Positions 25,930 through 37,710 of a stretch of 64,000 nt of DNA are shown piece after piece; position 1 is the first letter of the stretch; each line of letters opens with the position of its first letter. A model generated the notes under the pieces. That model made no database searches. It was not told the origin of the DNA and saw only the letters and a list, made by a program, of their open reading frames with translations. The translations under genes were made by a program, and so were the position numbers. Source of the stretch: Rubrimonas sp036770645 (GTDB lineage: Bacteria > Pseudomonadota > Alphaproteobacteria > Rhodobacterales > Rhodobacteraceae); contig DAIPIU010000004.1 in assembly GCA_036770645.1 (NCBI GenBank), positions 9,817 through 73,816 on the forward strand, written 5' to 3'.

Positions 25930-26720
25930 CCGCGTCAACGCCGTCGTGCGGGCGGACACGGGCCGGGCGCGCGGCGGTCCGGCATTCCCCCGACGGAGCG
26001 GCGGCCCCGAGCGGGTCAGCGCCGCGCGCAGCACGAGGCAGTCGTCGCGGCCGAACCGGCGGCGCCCGGTCCACCTGAACCCCATCCTGCGATAGAACCG
26101 CAGCGCGGCGCGGTTGCGCGATCAACCTGCGCCCGGGCCATCGCGCCGGCAATCCCCGCGGGCGCTCGGTGCCCGGCGGGTGGACGCGACGGCGCCGATG
26201 CGGGGCGCGCGGACCCATGGGACCGGGACGAACCCGATGGCGCGCGCGGCGAAGGGGGCGAGGCCGGCCCTCATCGTCTTGCGACGCTGCGCGACGCCCG
26301 CTGCCGCCCGCGCGGCTCCATCCCCGACGCCTGCGTGGAGGTCGGGACGGAGATTCCGGTCATGGGGGCCCTACGCGCAGGACAATAGTGGCGCGGCAAC
26401 ACCGCCAGCGCCGATGACACATGATGAGACGGAGAAGGGGGAGCATCTATGGAATTCGTCCCGACGCCTTCCGCCACTTATCTTTTAACCCAAGTGAATT
26501 TCTCCAAAATTTTCTCCGGTGCAGGGCCAAATCTCAGGCGGACAGGGCTCCATGACGGAAGAGGGACTCCGCCTATTCGAAGCGGCACCCCTCGTCAGAC
26601 CTAGCGAACTCTATACGTCCGCCACATGACATGATCCCACATTATAGCCGAACTCAAATGCAGGTATTCGCGCTCTTGCTTATGTCCACAAAAAACACCG
26701 CATCGCTTGATTCATTAGTT
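25930..26720. other. Long gene-poor region with a lower-GC island
   Basis: No intact gene is convincing over ~790 bases. A GNAT relic lies at 26017-26121. From about 26390 to 26720 the base composition drops sharply (for example CTTATCTTTTAACCCAAGTG), unlike the rest of the window. A 44-codon open frame (26421-26555, plus) begins MMRRRRGSIYGIRPDAFRHL; I do not recognise it. The island may be a remnant of transferred or mobile DNA. Confidence 0.5.
26017..26121 (-). pseudogene. GNAT acetyltransferase C-terminal relic
   Basis: The minus strand encodes NRAALRFYRRMGFRWTGRRR then GRDDCLVLRAAL. NRAALRFYRRMGF is the typical GNAT motif B (acetyl-CoA/pantetheine helix), followed by a final strand. A TGA lies two codons upstream and no N-terminal half is present, so only the tail of a former acetyltransferase remains. 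Confidence 0.55.
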
Positions 26721-28388
26721 TCACCGCGCAAACTTCTTGTACTTGATCCGCTTTGGCATGATCGAATCCGGCCCCAGCCTGTGCACCTTGTCGGCCTCGT
26801 AGGCCTCGAAGTTGCCCTCGAACCATTCGACCTTGGAATCGCCTTCGAAAGCAAGGATGTGCGTGCAGATGCGGTCGAGGAACCAGCGGTCGTGGCTGAT
26901 GACCACGGCGCAGCCGGCGAAATCCAGCAGGGCGTCCTCCAGCGCGCGCAGCGTCTCGACGTCGAGATCGTTGGTCGGCTCGTCGAGCAGCAGGACATTG
27001 CCGCCCGATCGCAGCAGCTTGGCCATGTGCACCCGGTTGCGCTCGCCGCCCGACAGCAGGCCGACCTTCTTCTGCTGGTCCGGGCCCTTGAAGTTGAAGG
27101 CCCCGACATAGGCGCGCGACGCCACCTCCGCGTCGCCCAGCTTGATGATGTCCAGCCCGTCCGAGATCTCCTCCCAGACGTTCTTGTTCGGGTCGAGCGC
27201 GTCGCGCGACTGGTCGACATAGCCCAGCTGCACCGTGTCGCCGACCGTCACCGTGCCGGCGTCGGGCTGTTCCTGCCCGATGATCATGCGGAACAGCGTC
27301 GACTTGCCCGCCCCGTTCGGACCGATCACGCCGACGATGCCGCCCGGCGGCAGGCTGAAGGTCAGCCCGTCGATCAGCAGCCGGTCGCCGAAGGATTTGC
27401 GCAGCCCCTCGACCTCGATGACCTTGCCGCCCAGGCGCGGGCCGTTGGGGATGATGATCTGCGCCTCGCCCATCCGCTCGCGCTCGGAGGAGTTGGCCAT
27501 CTCGTTGTAGGCCTTGAGGCGGGCCTTGGACTTGGCCTGGCGCGCCTTGGGCGACTGGCGCACCCATTCCAGTTCGCGCGCCAGCGTCTTCTGGCGGGCC
27601 TTGTCCTCGCGCGCCTCCTGCTCGAGGCGCTTCGCCTTCTGCTCCATCCAGGAGGAATAGTTCCCCTCCCACGGAATGCCGCGGCCGCGCTCGAGTTCGA
27701 GGATCCAGCTGGTGATGTCGTCGAGGAAGTAGCGGTCATGGGTCACGATCAGGATCGTGCCCTCGTATTCGATCAGGTGCTTCTGCAGCCAGGCGATGCT
27801 TTCTGCGTCGAGATGGTTGGTCGGCTCGTCCAGCAGCAGCATCTCGGGGCGTTCGAGCAGCAGCTTGCACAGCGCGACGCGGCGCTTCTCGCCGCCCGAC
27901 AGGTCCGCCACCACCGCGTCGTCGGGCGGGCAGCGCAGCGCCTCCATGGCGACGTCCACCTGGCTGTCGAGTTCCCACAGGTTCTGGGCGTCGATCTGGT
28001 CCTGCAGGGCGGTCATGCGCTCCATCAGGTCGTCCGAGTAATCCTCGGCCATCTGCATCGAGATGGCATTGAATTCGTCGATCAGCGCCTTCTTGGCGGC
28101 CACGCCGTCCATGACGTTCTCGCGCACGGTTCGCGTCGGGTCGAGTTCGGGCTCCTGCGGCAGGTAGCCGACGCGCACGCCCTCGGCCGCCCAGGCCTCG
28201 CCCTGATAGTCCTTGTCGATCCCGGCCATGATGCGCATCAGCGTCGACTTGCCGGAACCGTTGACGCCGACCACGCCGATCTTCACGCCCGGCAGGAAGT
28301 TCAGCTTGATGTTCTCGAAGCACTTCTTGCCGCCGGGATAGGCCTTCGAGACCCCGTCCATGTGATAGACGTACTGGTAGGACGCCAT
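26721..28388 (-). CDS. ettA: EttA, energy-dependent translational throttle (ABC-F ATPase)
   Basis: A 555-residue ABC-F protein with two ATPase cassettes. Walker A motifs are GVNGSGKSTL and GPNGAGKSTL, signatures LSGGEKRRVALCKLLL and LSGGERNRVHMAKLL, and Walker B LLLDEPTNHLD and LLLDEPTNDLD. The linker (VRQSPKARQAKSKARL) is the P-site tRNA interaction motif. There is no transmembrane domain. EttA binds the ribosomal E site and gates the first elongation steps according to ADP/ATP. The start MASYQYVYHMDGVSKAYPGG is typical. Transcribed alone. Confidence 0.96.
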   Translation of the reverse strand: MASYQYVYHMDGVSKAYPGGKKCFENIKLNFLPGVKIGVVGVNGSGKSTLMRIMAGIDKDYQGEAWAAEGVRVGYLPQEPELDPTRTVRENVMDGVAAKKALIDEFNAISMQMAEDYSDDLMERMTALQDQIDAQNLWELDSQVDVAMEALRCPPDDAVVADLSGGEKRRVALCKLLLERPEMLLLDEPTNHLDAESIAWLQKHLIEYEGTILIVTHDRYFLDDITSWILELERGRGIPWEGNYSSWMEQKAKRLEQEAREDKARQKTLARELEWVRQSPKARQAKSKARLKAYNEMANSSERERMGEAQIIIPNGPRLGGKVIEVEGLRKSFGDRLLIDGLTFSLPPGGIVGVIGPNGAGKSTLFRMIIGQEQPDAGTVTVGDTVQLGYVDQSRDALDPNKNVWEEISDGLDIIKLGDAEVASRAYVGAFNFKGPDQQKKVGLLSGGERNRVHMAKLLRSGGNVLLLDEPTNDLDVETLRALEDALLDFAGCAVVISHDRWFLDRICTHILAFEGDSKVEWFEGNFEAYEADKVHRLGPDSIMPKRIKYKKFAR

Positions 28389-28555
28389 GGCGGTTCGCTC
28401 CTGCGGGAAATCGAGGCGCGTTCTAGCGCGCGGCGGTCGGGGGCGCAACGGCGCGGCCGCCGGGGCCCGGGCCGCCTCCCGGGTCGACCTGACCCCTTGA
28501 CCCGCGCCGGCGTCGGCCCTCCCCTGCGACGCGGGAACCGGCCGGAGGGCGCGCC

Positions 28556-30118
28556 ATGGGGCAGGACGGCCGCGCGGCGGCGCCGGACGACGAGGCCGCG
28601 CAGAAAGCCGTCGTCGCCTGGCTGGGCGACGCCGCCGCGCAGGGCGCGCCCGTGGAGCGCGTCGACACCCACATCAGCCGCGTGTTCCTGACCGGCGGCC
28701 GGGCGCTGAAGCTCAAGCGCGCGCTGCGCACCAACTACCTCGATTTCCGCAGCCCCGCCGACCGGGCGCGGTTCTGCCGCCGCGAGATCGCCGTCAACGC
28801 CGCGGCAGGCGGCCTCTATCGCGGCGTGCGCCCGGTGCTGCGCGACGGCGCCGGGTTCCGGCTGGGCGCGATCGGCGAGGACGCGCCGGACGCCGCCGAC
28901 TGGGTGGTCGAGATGGCGCGCTTCGACCGCAGCGACGAATTCGACCGCCTGCTGGCCGACGGCCGCCTCGACGCGGGCCTCGCCGAGCGTCTCGCCGATG
29001 CGGTGGCCGCCATGCATGCGCAGGCCCCGCGCGCGGCGGTCCCGCCCGACCCCGCCCCGCGCATCGACCAGATCGGGGCGGCCGTCGCCGAGGGCGCGCC
29101 CGGGCTCGCCGGCGCCGCGCAGGCCTGGCGCGCCGCGGCGCTGGAGGCGGCCCTGCGCCTGCGCCGCCCCCTTGCCGCCCGGGTCCGGGCCGGGCGGGTG
29201 CGCCGCTGCCACGGCGACCTGCACCTGCGCAACATCGTGCTGCTGGAGGGCGTTCCCGTGCCCTTCGACGCCATCGAGTTCGACGAGGGCATCGCGACGG
29301 TCGACACCGCCTACGACCTCGCCTTCCTGCTGGCCGATCTCGGCGCGCGGGGCCGGCCCGACCTCGCCCGCACGGTGCTGTCGCGCTGGTGCGAGGCGGC
29401 GGACGACCACGCCGCGCTCGCGGTGCTGCCGCTGTTCCTGTCGATGCGGCTGGCGGTGCTGGCGCTGGTGGCCGCCGCGCGGGGCGACAGGGCGGAGGCC
29501 GCGGCGCGGCTGGACGGGGCGGCCGCGCGGCTGGCGGCGCCGCCCGCCCCGCGCCTCGTCGCGGTGGGCGGGCTGTCGGGCACCGGCAAGACCACGCTGG
29601 CCCGCGCGCTGGCCCCGGCGCTTGCGCCGGATCCGGGGGCGGTGGTGCTGCGGTCGGACAGCGCGCGCAAGCGCCTGCTGGGGCTCGCGCCCGAGACGCG
29701 CGCCCCGCCGCGGGCCTATGGCCCGGAGACGGGCGCGGCGGTCGAGCGGCGGCTGCTGCGGCAGGCGGGGCGGAGCCTGCGCGCGGGCTGGGCGGCGGTG
29801 CTCGACGCCACCTTCCTCGACACCGCCTTCGCGGCGGCGGCGGCGCGACTCGCGGGTCGGCTCGGTGCGCCGTTCCACGGGCTGTGGCTCGCCGCCCCGG
29901 TCGAGACCGCGGCGGCGCGGGCCGCGGCGCGCCGCGGCGACGCCTCGGATGCCGATGCCGCCGTGGCGCGGGCCCAGGCCGCCGGGCGCGACCCGGCGTC
30001 GGCGCCCCCCGGCTGGACCGTCATCGATGCGGGCGGGTCGCCGGCGGGCGCGGAGGCCGCGGCGCGGGCGGCGCTCGGTCCGGCGCTCAGCCCTGCGGCG
30101 GCGCGCCGCGGCGCCTGA
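28556..30118 (+). CDS. Bifunctional aminoglycoside phosphotransferase/ATP-binding kinase-like protein
   Basis: A 520-residue fusion. The N-terminal ~330 residues are aminoglycoside-phosphotransferase-like, with RVFLTGGRALKLKRALRTNY (ATP-binding Lys) and CHGDLHLRNIVL (catalytic loop), then AIEFDEGIATVDTAYDLAFL (metal Asp). The C-terminal part is a P-loop kinase with VAVGGLSGTGKTTLARAL and VVLRSDSARKRLLG, of the zeta-toxin/gluconate-kinase type. This fusion is common in Proteobacteria; its substrate is unknown and it is not proof of antibiotic resistance. Its 3' end overlaps the convergent kinase gene by 32 bases. Confidence 0.88.
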   Translation: MGQDGRAAAPDDEAAQKAVVAWLGDAAAQGAPVERVDTHISRVFLTGGRALKLKRALRTNYLDFRSPADRARFCRREIAVNAAAGGLYRGVRPVLRDGAGFRLGAIGEDAPDAADWVVEMARFDRSDEFDRLLADGRLDAGLAERLADAVAAMHAQAPRAAVPPDPAPRIDQIGAAVAEGAPGLAGAAQAWRAAALEAALRLRRPLAARVRAGRVRRCHGDLHLRNIVLLEGVPVPFDAIEFDEGIATVDTAYDLAFLLADLGARGRPDLARTVLSRWCEAADDHAALAVLPLFLSMRLAVLALVAAARGDRAEAAARLDGAAARLAAPPAPRLVAVGGLSGTGKTTLARALAPALAPDPGAVVLRSDSARKRLLGLAPETRAPPRAYGPETGAAVERRLLRQAGRSLRAGWAAVLDATFLDTAFAAAAARLAGRLGAPFHGLWLAAPVETAAARAAARRGDASDADAAVARAQAAGRDPASAPPGWTVIDAGGSPAGAEAAARAALGPALSPAAARRGA

Positions 30119-31559
30119 ACGGGGCGACGAGGCTGCGCTCGGCCTCGCCCTGCCGCGCCTCGGCCGACCCGAGCGCCGCGGCGGCCGGCAGCGCGATCCG
30201 GAAGGTCGCGCCTTCGGTGGTGCTGGCCAGCAGTTCCAGCCGCCCGCCCTGCAGGGCCGCGAGCTCGGCCGCGATGGCCAGCCCCAGCCCCGAGCCGCCC
30301 TTGCGCGCGCCGCCGCGGAAGGGCTGGAACAGGTTCTCCAGCGCCTTGGTCGGCAGGCCCGGGCCGGTGTCGCGCACGTCGATCTCGACGCCGCGCAGGC
30401 CCCGGCGCGCCAGCACGTCCACGCGCCCGCGCCCGCCCGCATGCTCGATGGCCTGCCGGGCGTTGCGCAGCAGGTTGACCAGCACGCGGAACATCTGGTC
30501 GGGGTCGGCCTCGATCACCAGTTCCGGCGGCGTCTCGTTGCGCGCGACCAGCGCGCTGGGCTGGTCGCGGTCGGGGAAGACCGATTCGAGCGCCTCCTCC
30601 ACCAGCCCGCGCAGCGCGATGCGCCGGGGCACGGGCAACGCCTCCTCGGCGCGACCGAAGCGCAGCGTGCTTTCGCACAGCTTGATGGCGCGATCGAGCG
30701 AGCCGATCAGCTTGGGGCCGATCCGCGCCACCAGCGGGTCGCGGCTGGCCTCGATGCCGTCCGCCATCAGCTGGGCCGACGCGAGGATGTTGCGCAGGTC
30801 GTGGCTGATCTTGGCCACGGCCTCGCCCAGCGCCGCCATGCGCGCGCGCTCGCGCAGCGCCTCGCGCACCTGCAGCTGCATCTCCGCCAGCTGGACCTCG
30901 GCGCGGGCGATCTCGGTCACGCGGCTGGTCGGCCGCATGACGCGGGCCAGATCCTCGGGATCGTCGCGGAAGGCGGCCATGCTGTCGACCATGGTCTCGA
31001 TGGGCCGCACCAGCAGCCGGCGCACCAGCGCATAGATGATCACCGCCGTCACCAGCGAGATGGTCAGCGACAGCAGCAGGATGCGGCGGCCGAAGGCGAA
31101 CAGCGCCGCCCGCAGCGGGGCCTCGTCCATGGTGATCTCGACCTCGTCGGCGGAATCCGGCACCGGGGCGCCGATCACCCGTATGTGCCGGTCCGGCGGC
31201 GCGGTCAGCGTCTCGAAGGCCTCGAGCATCAGCGTGTCGAGCCGCGGCGCGCGCAGGTCGTAGGTGCGGTCGATGGGCTTGGGCACCACCGCGCTCAGCA
31301 CCAGCGCCCGTGCGCCCCCGCGGCGCAGCACGATCGAGGCGGCGCCGGATCGGGTCAGAAGCTCGTTCTCGAGCGCCTCGTCCAGCGAGCCCTCGGGCGT
31401 GGCGAGGATGGCGAGCGAGGCGATCTGCGCCATGCGCAGCCGCTCCTGCAGCAGGTCGGCGCGGAACTGCGCGGCGGTGGGCACGAAGATCAGCGCCACC
31501 ATCGCCGCCACGACGACGACGTTCAGGAGGAGAAGTCGCCTCGACAGGCTGCTGCGCAC
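30087..31559 (-). CDS. Membrane-bound sensor histidine kinase
   Basis: A 490-residue kinase. One membrane segment lies at residues ~8-28 and a second at ~159-184, enclosing a ~130-residue periplasmic sensor. A HAMP-like linker follows, then HisKA with His253 in AVAKISHDLRNIL. The HATPase has VLVNLLRNARQAIEHAGG, DTGPGLP and GGSGLGLAIAAELA. The tail is Pro/Arg-rich. No response regulator is adjacent, so it is an orphan here. Its 3' end overlaps the convergent phosphotransferase gene. Confidence 0.9.
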   Translation of the reverse strand: MRSSLSRRLLLLNVVVVAAMVALIFVPTAAQFRADLLQERLRMAQIASLAILATPEGSLDEALENELLTRSGAASIVLRRGGARALVLSAVVPKPIDRTYDLRAPRLDTLMLEAFETLTAPPDRHIRVIGAPVPDSADEVEITMDEAPLRAALFAFGRRILLLSLTISLVTAVIIYALVRRLLVRPIETMVDSMAAFRDDPEDLARVMRPTSRVTEIARAEVQLAEMQLQVREALRERARMAALGEAVAKISHDLRNILASAQLMADGIEASRDPLVARIGPKLIGSLDRAIKLCESTLRFGRAEEALPVPRRIALRGLVEEALESVFPDRDQPSALVARNETPPELVIEADPDQMFRVLVNLLRNARQAIEHAGGRGRVDVLARRGLRGVEIDVRDTGPGLPTKALENLFQPFRGGARKGGSGLGLAIAAELAALQGGRLELLASTTEGATFRIALPAAAALGSAEARQGEAERSLVAPFRRRGAPPQG

Positions 31560-31622
31560 GTCCGTGTGGTTCCCGGCCCGGCCCGCTCACGCGGCCGTGT
31601 TCGGGCAGAAACAGTGCCAGCC

Positions 31623-33062
31623 TCAGCCCAGCCGCGCAAGCATGCGGACGGCGCGGCGGACCCACGGGCTGCCGAACAGGCGCGGCGCGAAATGCGCCCC
31701 CGCCGCGCGTTTCACCGCCTCGCCGAAACTGGGATAGGGGGCGACCATGCCGGCCAGCGCGCCGGCCCGCAGGCCCGAGGCCATGGCCAGCGCGACGGTC
31801 TGGATGGTCTCGCCCGCATGCGGCCCGACCGCGGTCGCGCCCAGCAGCCGCCCCCGCGGCCCGATCACCAGCGTCACGAACCCTGCCGTGGCGCGCTCGG
31901 CCCGGGCGCGGTCGTTGTCGGCCAGGTCGGCGCGCGCGACCGAAACCCGGTCGCCATGGGCGGCGCGCGCCTCGGCCTCGGTCAGCCCGACCTGCGCCAG
32001 CTCCGGGTCGGTGTAGGTGGCGCGCGGCACATGGGCGGCGCGGGCGCGCACCGGCAGGCGGAACAGGGCGCTGCGGATAACCAGCCCCGCATGCCAGCCC
32101 GCCAGATGGGTGAACTGGCCCCGCCCCGCGGCGTCGCCCACGGCATGGACGCGGCGGTTCGTCGTCGAGCGCAGCCCGTCGTCCACCGCCACGCCCGCCT
32201 CCGTCGCCGCGACGCCCCCGGCCGCGAGGTCCAGCGCCTCCAGCGCCGGCCGCCGCCCCGCTGCGACCAGCAGGTGCGAGCCGGTCAGCGCCGTGCCGTC
32301 CGCCAGCGTCAGGCGCACGCCGTCGCCGTCGGGCGAGGCTGCGGCGACCGCCGCGCCCTCGCGGACCGCCACGCCCTCGGCGCGCAGGCGGTCCAGGACC
32401 ACGGCCGCCGCCCGCGGATCCTCGCGGCCCAGCGCCCGGCCCGCCTCGACGATCTCAACCTCCGCGCCCAGCCGACGGAAGGCCTGCGCCAGCTCGCAGC
32501 CGATGGGCCCGCCGCCAAGCACCAGCAGCCGCCGGGGCAGGGCGTCGAGCGCGAACACCGTCTCGTTGGTCAGGTGCGGCGTCTCCGCCAGCCCCGGCAC
32601 CGGCGGCATCGCCGGGCGCGAGCCGGTGGCGATCACGATGCGGCGCGGGCGGATGCGCACGAAGCCGGCCTGCAGGGTGTCGCGGTCGAGGAACCGCGCC
32701 CAGTCGCGGATCACACGCACGCCCAGCCCCTCGAACCGCTCCTGGCTGTCATGGGGGGCGATGGCGGCGATGGTCTCGCGCACATGCGCCATGACCCGCG
32801 CGAAATCGACCCGCGCCGGGGCGGGGGCCACGCCGAAATCCGCGCCCGCCCCCATGGCATGGGCGTGCCGGGCGGCCGCGATCAGCGCCTTCGAGGGCAC
32901 GCAGCCGTGATTGAGGCAGTCGCCCCCCATCTCCGCCCCCTCCACCAGCACCACGCTCGCCCCCAGCTGCGCCGCGCCGGACGCGACCGACAGCCCGCCC
33001 GAGCCCGCGCCGATGATGCAGAGATCGGGGGTCAGGATCGCGTCGGCGCCGTCACGGGGCAT
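31623..33062 (-). CDS. Class I pyridine nucleotide-disulfide oxidoreductase (MerA-like)
   Basis: A 479-residue flavoprotein of the dihydrolipoamide dehydrogenase/mercuric reductase family. It has FAD-binding CIIGAGSGGLSVASGA, redox pair C49/C54 in GGDCLNHGCVPSK, NAD(P)-binding LLVLGGGPIGCELAQAF and second FAD site RVHAVGDAAGRGQFTH. There is no N-terminal heavy-metal domain and no C-terminal vicinal Cys pair, so mercury reduction is unlikely. The ATG (GAGGG six bases upstream) overlaps the TVP38 gene by 11 bases. In other bacteria these two are often neighbours or fused; the substrate is unknown. Confidence 0.88.
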   Translation of the reverse strand: MPRDGADAILTPDLCIIGAGSGGLSVASGAAQLGASVVLVEGAEMGGDCLNHGCVPSKALIAAARHAHAMGAGADFGVAPAPARVDFARVMAHVRETIAAIAPHDSQERFEGLGVRVIRDWARFLDRDTLQAGFVRIRPRRIVIATGSRPAMPPVPGLAETPHLTNETVFALDALPRRLLVLGGGPIGCELAQAFRRLGAEVEIVEAGRALGREDPRAAAVVLDRLRAEGVAVREGAAVAAASPDGDGVRLTLADGTALTGSHLLVAAGRRPALEALDLAAGGVAATEAGVAVDDGLRSTTNRRVHAVGDAAGRGQFTHLAGWHAGLVIRSALFRLPVRARAAHVPRATYTDPELAQVGLTEAEARAAHGDRVSVARADLADNDRARAERATAGFVTLVIGPRGRLLGATAVGPHAGETIQTVALAMASGLRAGALAGMVAPYPSFGEAVKRAAGAHFAPRLFGSPWVRRAVRMLARLG

Positions 33063-33768
33063 GGCGCGCCCTCCCTCGCAGGGCCTTCCAGACCGCCGGC
33101 AGCAGCGCCAGCGCCGCCAGCCCCAGCAGCGGCCCGAGCACCGGCCAGTCGAAGATCACGTCGAGGTCGGGCGTCTCGCCCCGCGCCATCACCGCCCCGA
33201 GCCCCGCGCCGACCGAGGCGTAGACGGCCGCGCCGGGGATGATGCCGAGGAAGGTGGTCCAGACGAAGGTGGACAGCCGCGCCCCCAGCAGCGCGGGCGC
33301 GAGGTTGGCCACGAAGAACGGGATGGCCGGCACCAGCCGCATCGCCAGCAGATAGCCCGCCTCGTTCTCGCGCAGCCCCGCCGCCACCCGGTCGAGAAAG
33401 CCCCCCGCCCGGCCCCGCAGCGCGCCGCCGAGGCCTGCCCGCACCGCGAGGAACAGCGCCGTCGCCCCGGCCGTGGCGGCCACCACCACCATCGCCGCCG
33501 CCGGCACGGTGCCGAACAGGAAGCCGCCGCCCAGCGTCAGCCACACCGCGCCCGGCAGCGACACCGCCACCGCCGCGGCATAGGCCGCCATGAACAGCGC
33601 CGCGGCCAGCGGCCAGTTGGCGTCGCGCCAGGCCTCGAGCGCGGCGCGGTTCTCGGCCAGCGCCGCGAAGGACAGCCGGTCCCCCAGCAGCAGCGCGGCC
33701 AGCGCCGCCGCGGCGGCCAGCCCCGCCAGCGGCAGCGCCCGCCGCCAGCCCCTGTCGCCCTGCCTCAT
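33052..33768 (-). CDS. TVP38/TMEM64 family membrane protein
   Basis: A 238-residue integral membrane protein (SNARE-associated/DedA superfamily, VTT domain). The core reads LPGAVWLTLGGGFLFGTVPA, AMRLVPAIPFFVANLAPALL and FLGIIPGAAVYASVGAGLG, with about five hydrophobic segments. The ATG at 33766-33768 has GGAGG seven bases upstream; the frame extends 18 codons further into a repeated segment. Related proteins are thought to move lipids or help membrane homeostasis. It is coupled to the flavin reductase downstream. Confidence 0.88.
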   Translation of the reverse strand: MRQGDRGWRRALPLAGLAAAAALAALLLGDRLSFAALAENRAALEAWRDANWPLAAALFMAAYAAAVAVSLPGAVWLTLGGGFLFGTVPAAAMVVVAATAGATALFLAVRAGLGGALRGRAGGFLDRVAAGLRENEAGYLLAMRLVPAIPFFVANLAPALLGARLSTFVWTTFLGIIPGAAVYASVGAGLGAVMARGETPDLDVIFDWPVLGPLLGLAALALLPAVWKALRGRARHAP

Positions 33769-33773
33769 CCATG

Positions 33774-33935
33774 GCCCTCCGTCCTCGCCGGACACATGGC
33801 GCGGGCGACCCCGGAACGCCATGCGACGCCCCCTCTTTCGCCGGGGGGCGGCGCGGCGTTTCGGCGTCGGCGCGCCATCGCGCGCGGGGCCTCGCAGCCG
33901 CCGCCGGGGCGCGGGGCGAAGCTGTCGCCCACCGT
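33774..33935. repeat. Diverged copy of the clpB 3' end plus downstream DNA
   Basis: This segment repeats 33992-34150 with substitutions and small indels at an offset of about 213-218 bases. It shares GGAACGCCATGCG, the CGCCGGGGG stretch and, on the minus strand, GEAPRAM-type coding. It encodes VGDSFAPRPGGG then EAPRAM, a decayed version of the ClpB tail VGDRIAPPPGGGEAPRAM, now out of context. It fills the gap between clpB and the TVP38 gene and holds no gene. Confidence 0.8.
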
Positions 33936-34082
33936 CATCCCCGCCATCGGCGGCCCCCGCCGCCGGCCCGCGGTCCTTTCAGCCATCCGTCGCCCTCCGT
34001 CCGCGCGGGACGCATGGCGCGGCGCGCCCCGGAACGCCATGCGCCGCCCCCTTTCCGCCGGGGGCGGCGCGGCCTTGCGGCG

Positions 34083-36707
<2,625 letters not shown>

Positions 36708-37035
36708 CTGGGGCTCCTGTGATGCGCGTCCGCGGCGTCCGTGTCCGGCCCGCCATCGTCCGCCAAGGGTCCGTCGGCCGCGGGCGCCCGGTCCGGCGCG
36801 CCCGCCTGTCGAGCAGGATGTGGGCGGGGCGCCACAGTTGCGCAAGCCCGGACGGCGGCCGAACCGCCGCCGCTGCGGCCGATCCCGGCCGCGCCGGATC
36901 AGGCCGCCTCCGCCCCGCGGAGGGCGGGCGCGCAGGGCGTCCGCCGGCGGCGGCGCACCCGCTCCCTTTCCGTTCGCGACCCGCACGGCCAACCGCATAC
37001 CGCATCGCCATGCCGCCATCCGCGGCCGCCGCTCC
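36708..37035. other. clpB upstream region
   Basis: No gene seen. It contains a possible heat-shock promoter (separate entry); the remainder is GC-rich with scattered short inverted repeats. The spermidine-synthase-like gene ends at 37036 and also reads leftward, so run-through into clpB is possible. Confidence 0.5.
36817..36846 (-). promoter_or_regulatory. Possible sigma-32 (heat-shock) promoter of clpB
   Basis: The minus strand has CTTGCGC (36846-36840), a 15-base spacer and CCCACATC, close to the RpoH pattern CTTGAAA-N11-16-CCCCATNT. It is about 110 bases upstream of the clpB ATG. The -35 is weak at its last three positions, so this is tentative, though clpB is a standard RpoH target. Confidence 0.35.
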
Positions 37036-37710
37036 TCACCCCCTCGCCGCGATCCAGATCGTATGCCGCGACCCCCGGCGCGTCCGGCCGGCGTGGACCA
37101 TGCGCGGGGTCGCATCGAAGCCGCAGCGCTTCAGGCGACGGGTGAAGGCTTCGTCCGGGGAGGCCGACCATACGGCCAGCACCCCGCCGGCCGTCAGGGC
37201 CCGGAAGGCCGCGCGCAGCCCCGCATCGTCGTAGAGCGCGTCGTTGCCCGCCCTCGTCAAACCGGCAGGGCCGTTGTCCACGTCGAGCAGGATGGCGTCG
37301 AAGCGGCCCGCCGCCGCGCGGATCGTCGCGCCGACATCGCCCTCGCGGACATCCGTCCGCGGATCCGACAGACAGTCGCCGAAAACCGCCGCCATCGGCC
37401 CTGCCGCCCATCCGATCAGCGCGGGCGCGATCTCGACCACGGTCAGCCGCGCGTCGGCCGGCGCGGCCGCCTGCGCCGCGCGCAGGGTGAAGCCCATGCC
37501 CAACCCGCCGATCAGCACATGCGGCGCCGGCCGGCCGCCCAGCCGCTCCAGCGCCGCGACCGCCAGCGCCTCCTCGGACCCGCCGAGGCGGCTGTTCATC
37601 AGTTCGTTGCCGTCCTCGAGCCGGATCGAGAACTCCTCTCCCCGCCTCAGCAGACGCAGCGCTCCGCCCTGAGGGGTCGGGGCGGTCGCCAGCAGGATCC
37701 ATGGCAGCAT
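37036..37710 (-). CDS. Spermidine synthase-like (PABS) protein
   Basis: A 224-residue protein with a Rossmann methyltransferase-like fold of the spermidine synthase superfamily: VLIGGLGMGFTLRAAQAAAP (cofactor loop), LTVVEIAPALIGWA (acidic residue), AILLDVDNGPAGL and GGVLAVWSASPDEAFTRRLK. Short members like this lack parts of the polyamine-binding region, so the substrate is uncertain and it may be a methyltransferase-like enzyme. It is transcribed toward clpB. Confidence 0.8.
   Translation of the reverse strand: MLPWILLATAPTPQGGALRLLRRGEEFSIRLEDGNELMNSRLGGSEEALAVAALERLGGRPAPHVLIGGLGMGFTLRAAQAAAPADARLTVVEIAPALIGWAAGPMAAVFGDCLSDPRTDVREGDVGATIRAAAGRFDAILLDVDNGPAGLTRAGNDALYDDAGLRAAFRALTAGGVLAVWSASPDEAFTRRLKRCGFDATPRMVHAGRTRRGSRHTIWIAARG

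Noticed and set aside
20596..26085. Minus-strand open frame of about 1830 codons covering the RTX, globin and kinase genes
   Set aside because: It is a GC-driven shadow. The plus strand carries clear RTX, globin and histidine-kinase motifs over the same bases; only its first ~30 residues correspond to something real, the GNAT relic.
28556..30118. Aminoglycoside resistance gene
   Set aside because: The fusion with a P-loop kinase is a widespread chromosomal family of unknown substrate; no mobile or resistance context is visible.
31623..33062. Mercuric reductase (mer resistance)
   Set aside because: Only the generic CxxxxC redox pair is present; no N-terminal MerP-like domain, no C-terminal vicinal cysteines and no other mer genes.
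28998..33242. Plus-strand open frame of about 1410 codons across four genes
   Set aside because: It overlaps the phosphotransferase, histidine kinase, flavin reductase and TVP38 genes, all with strong family motifs; the frame itself has none.
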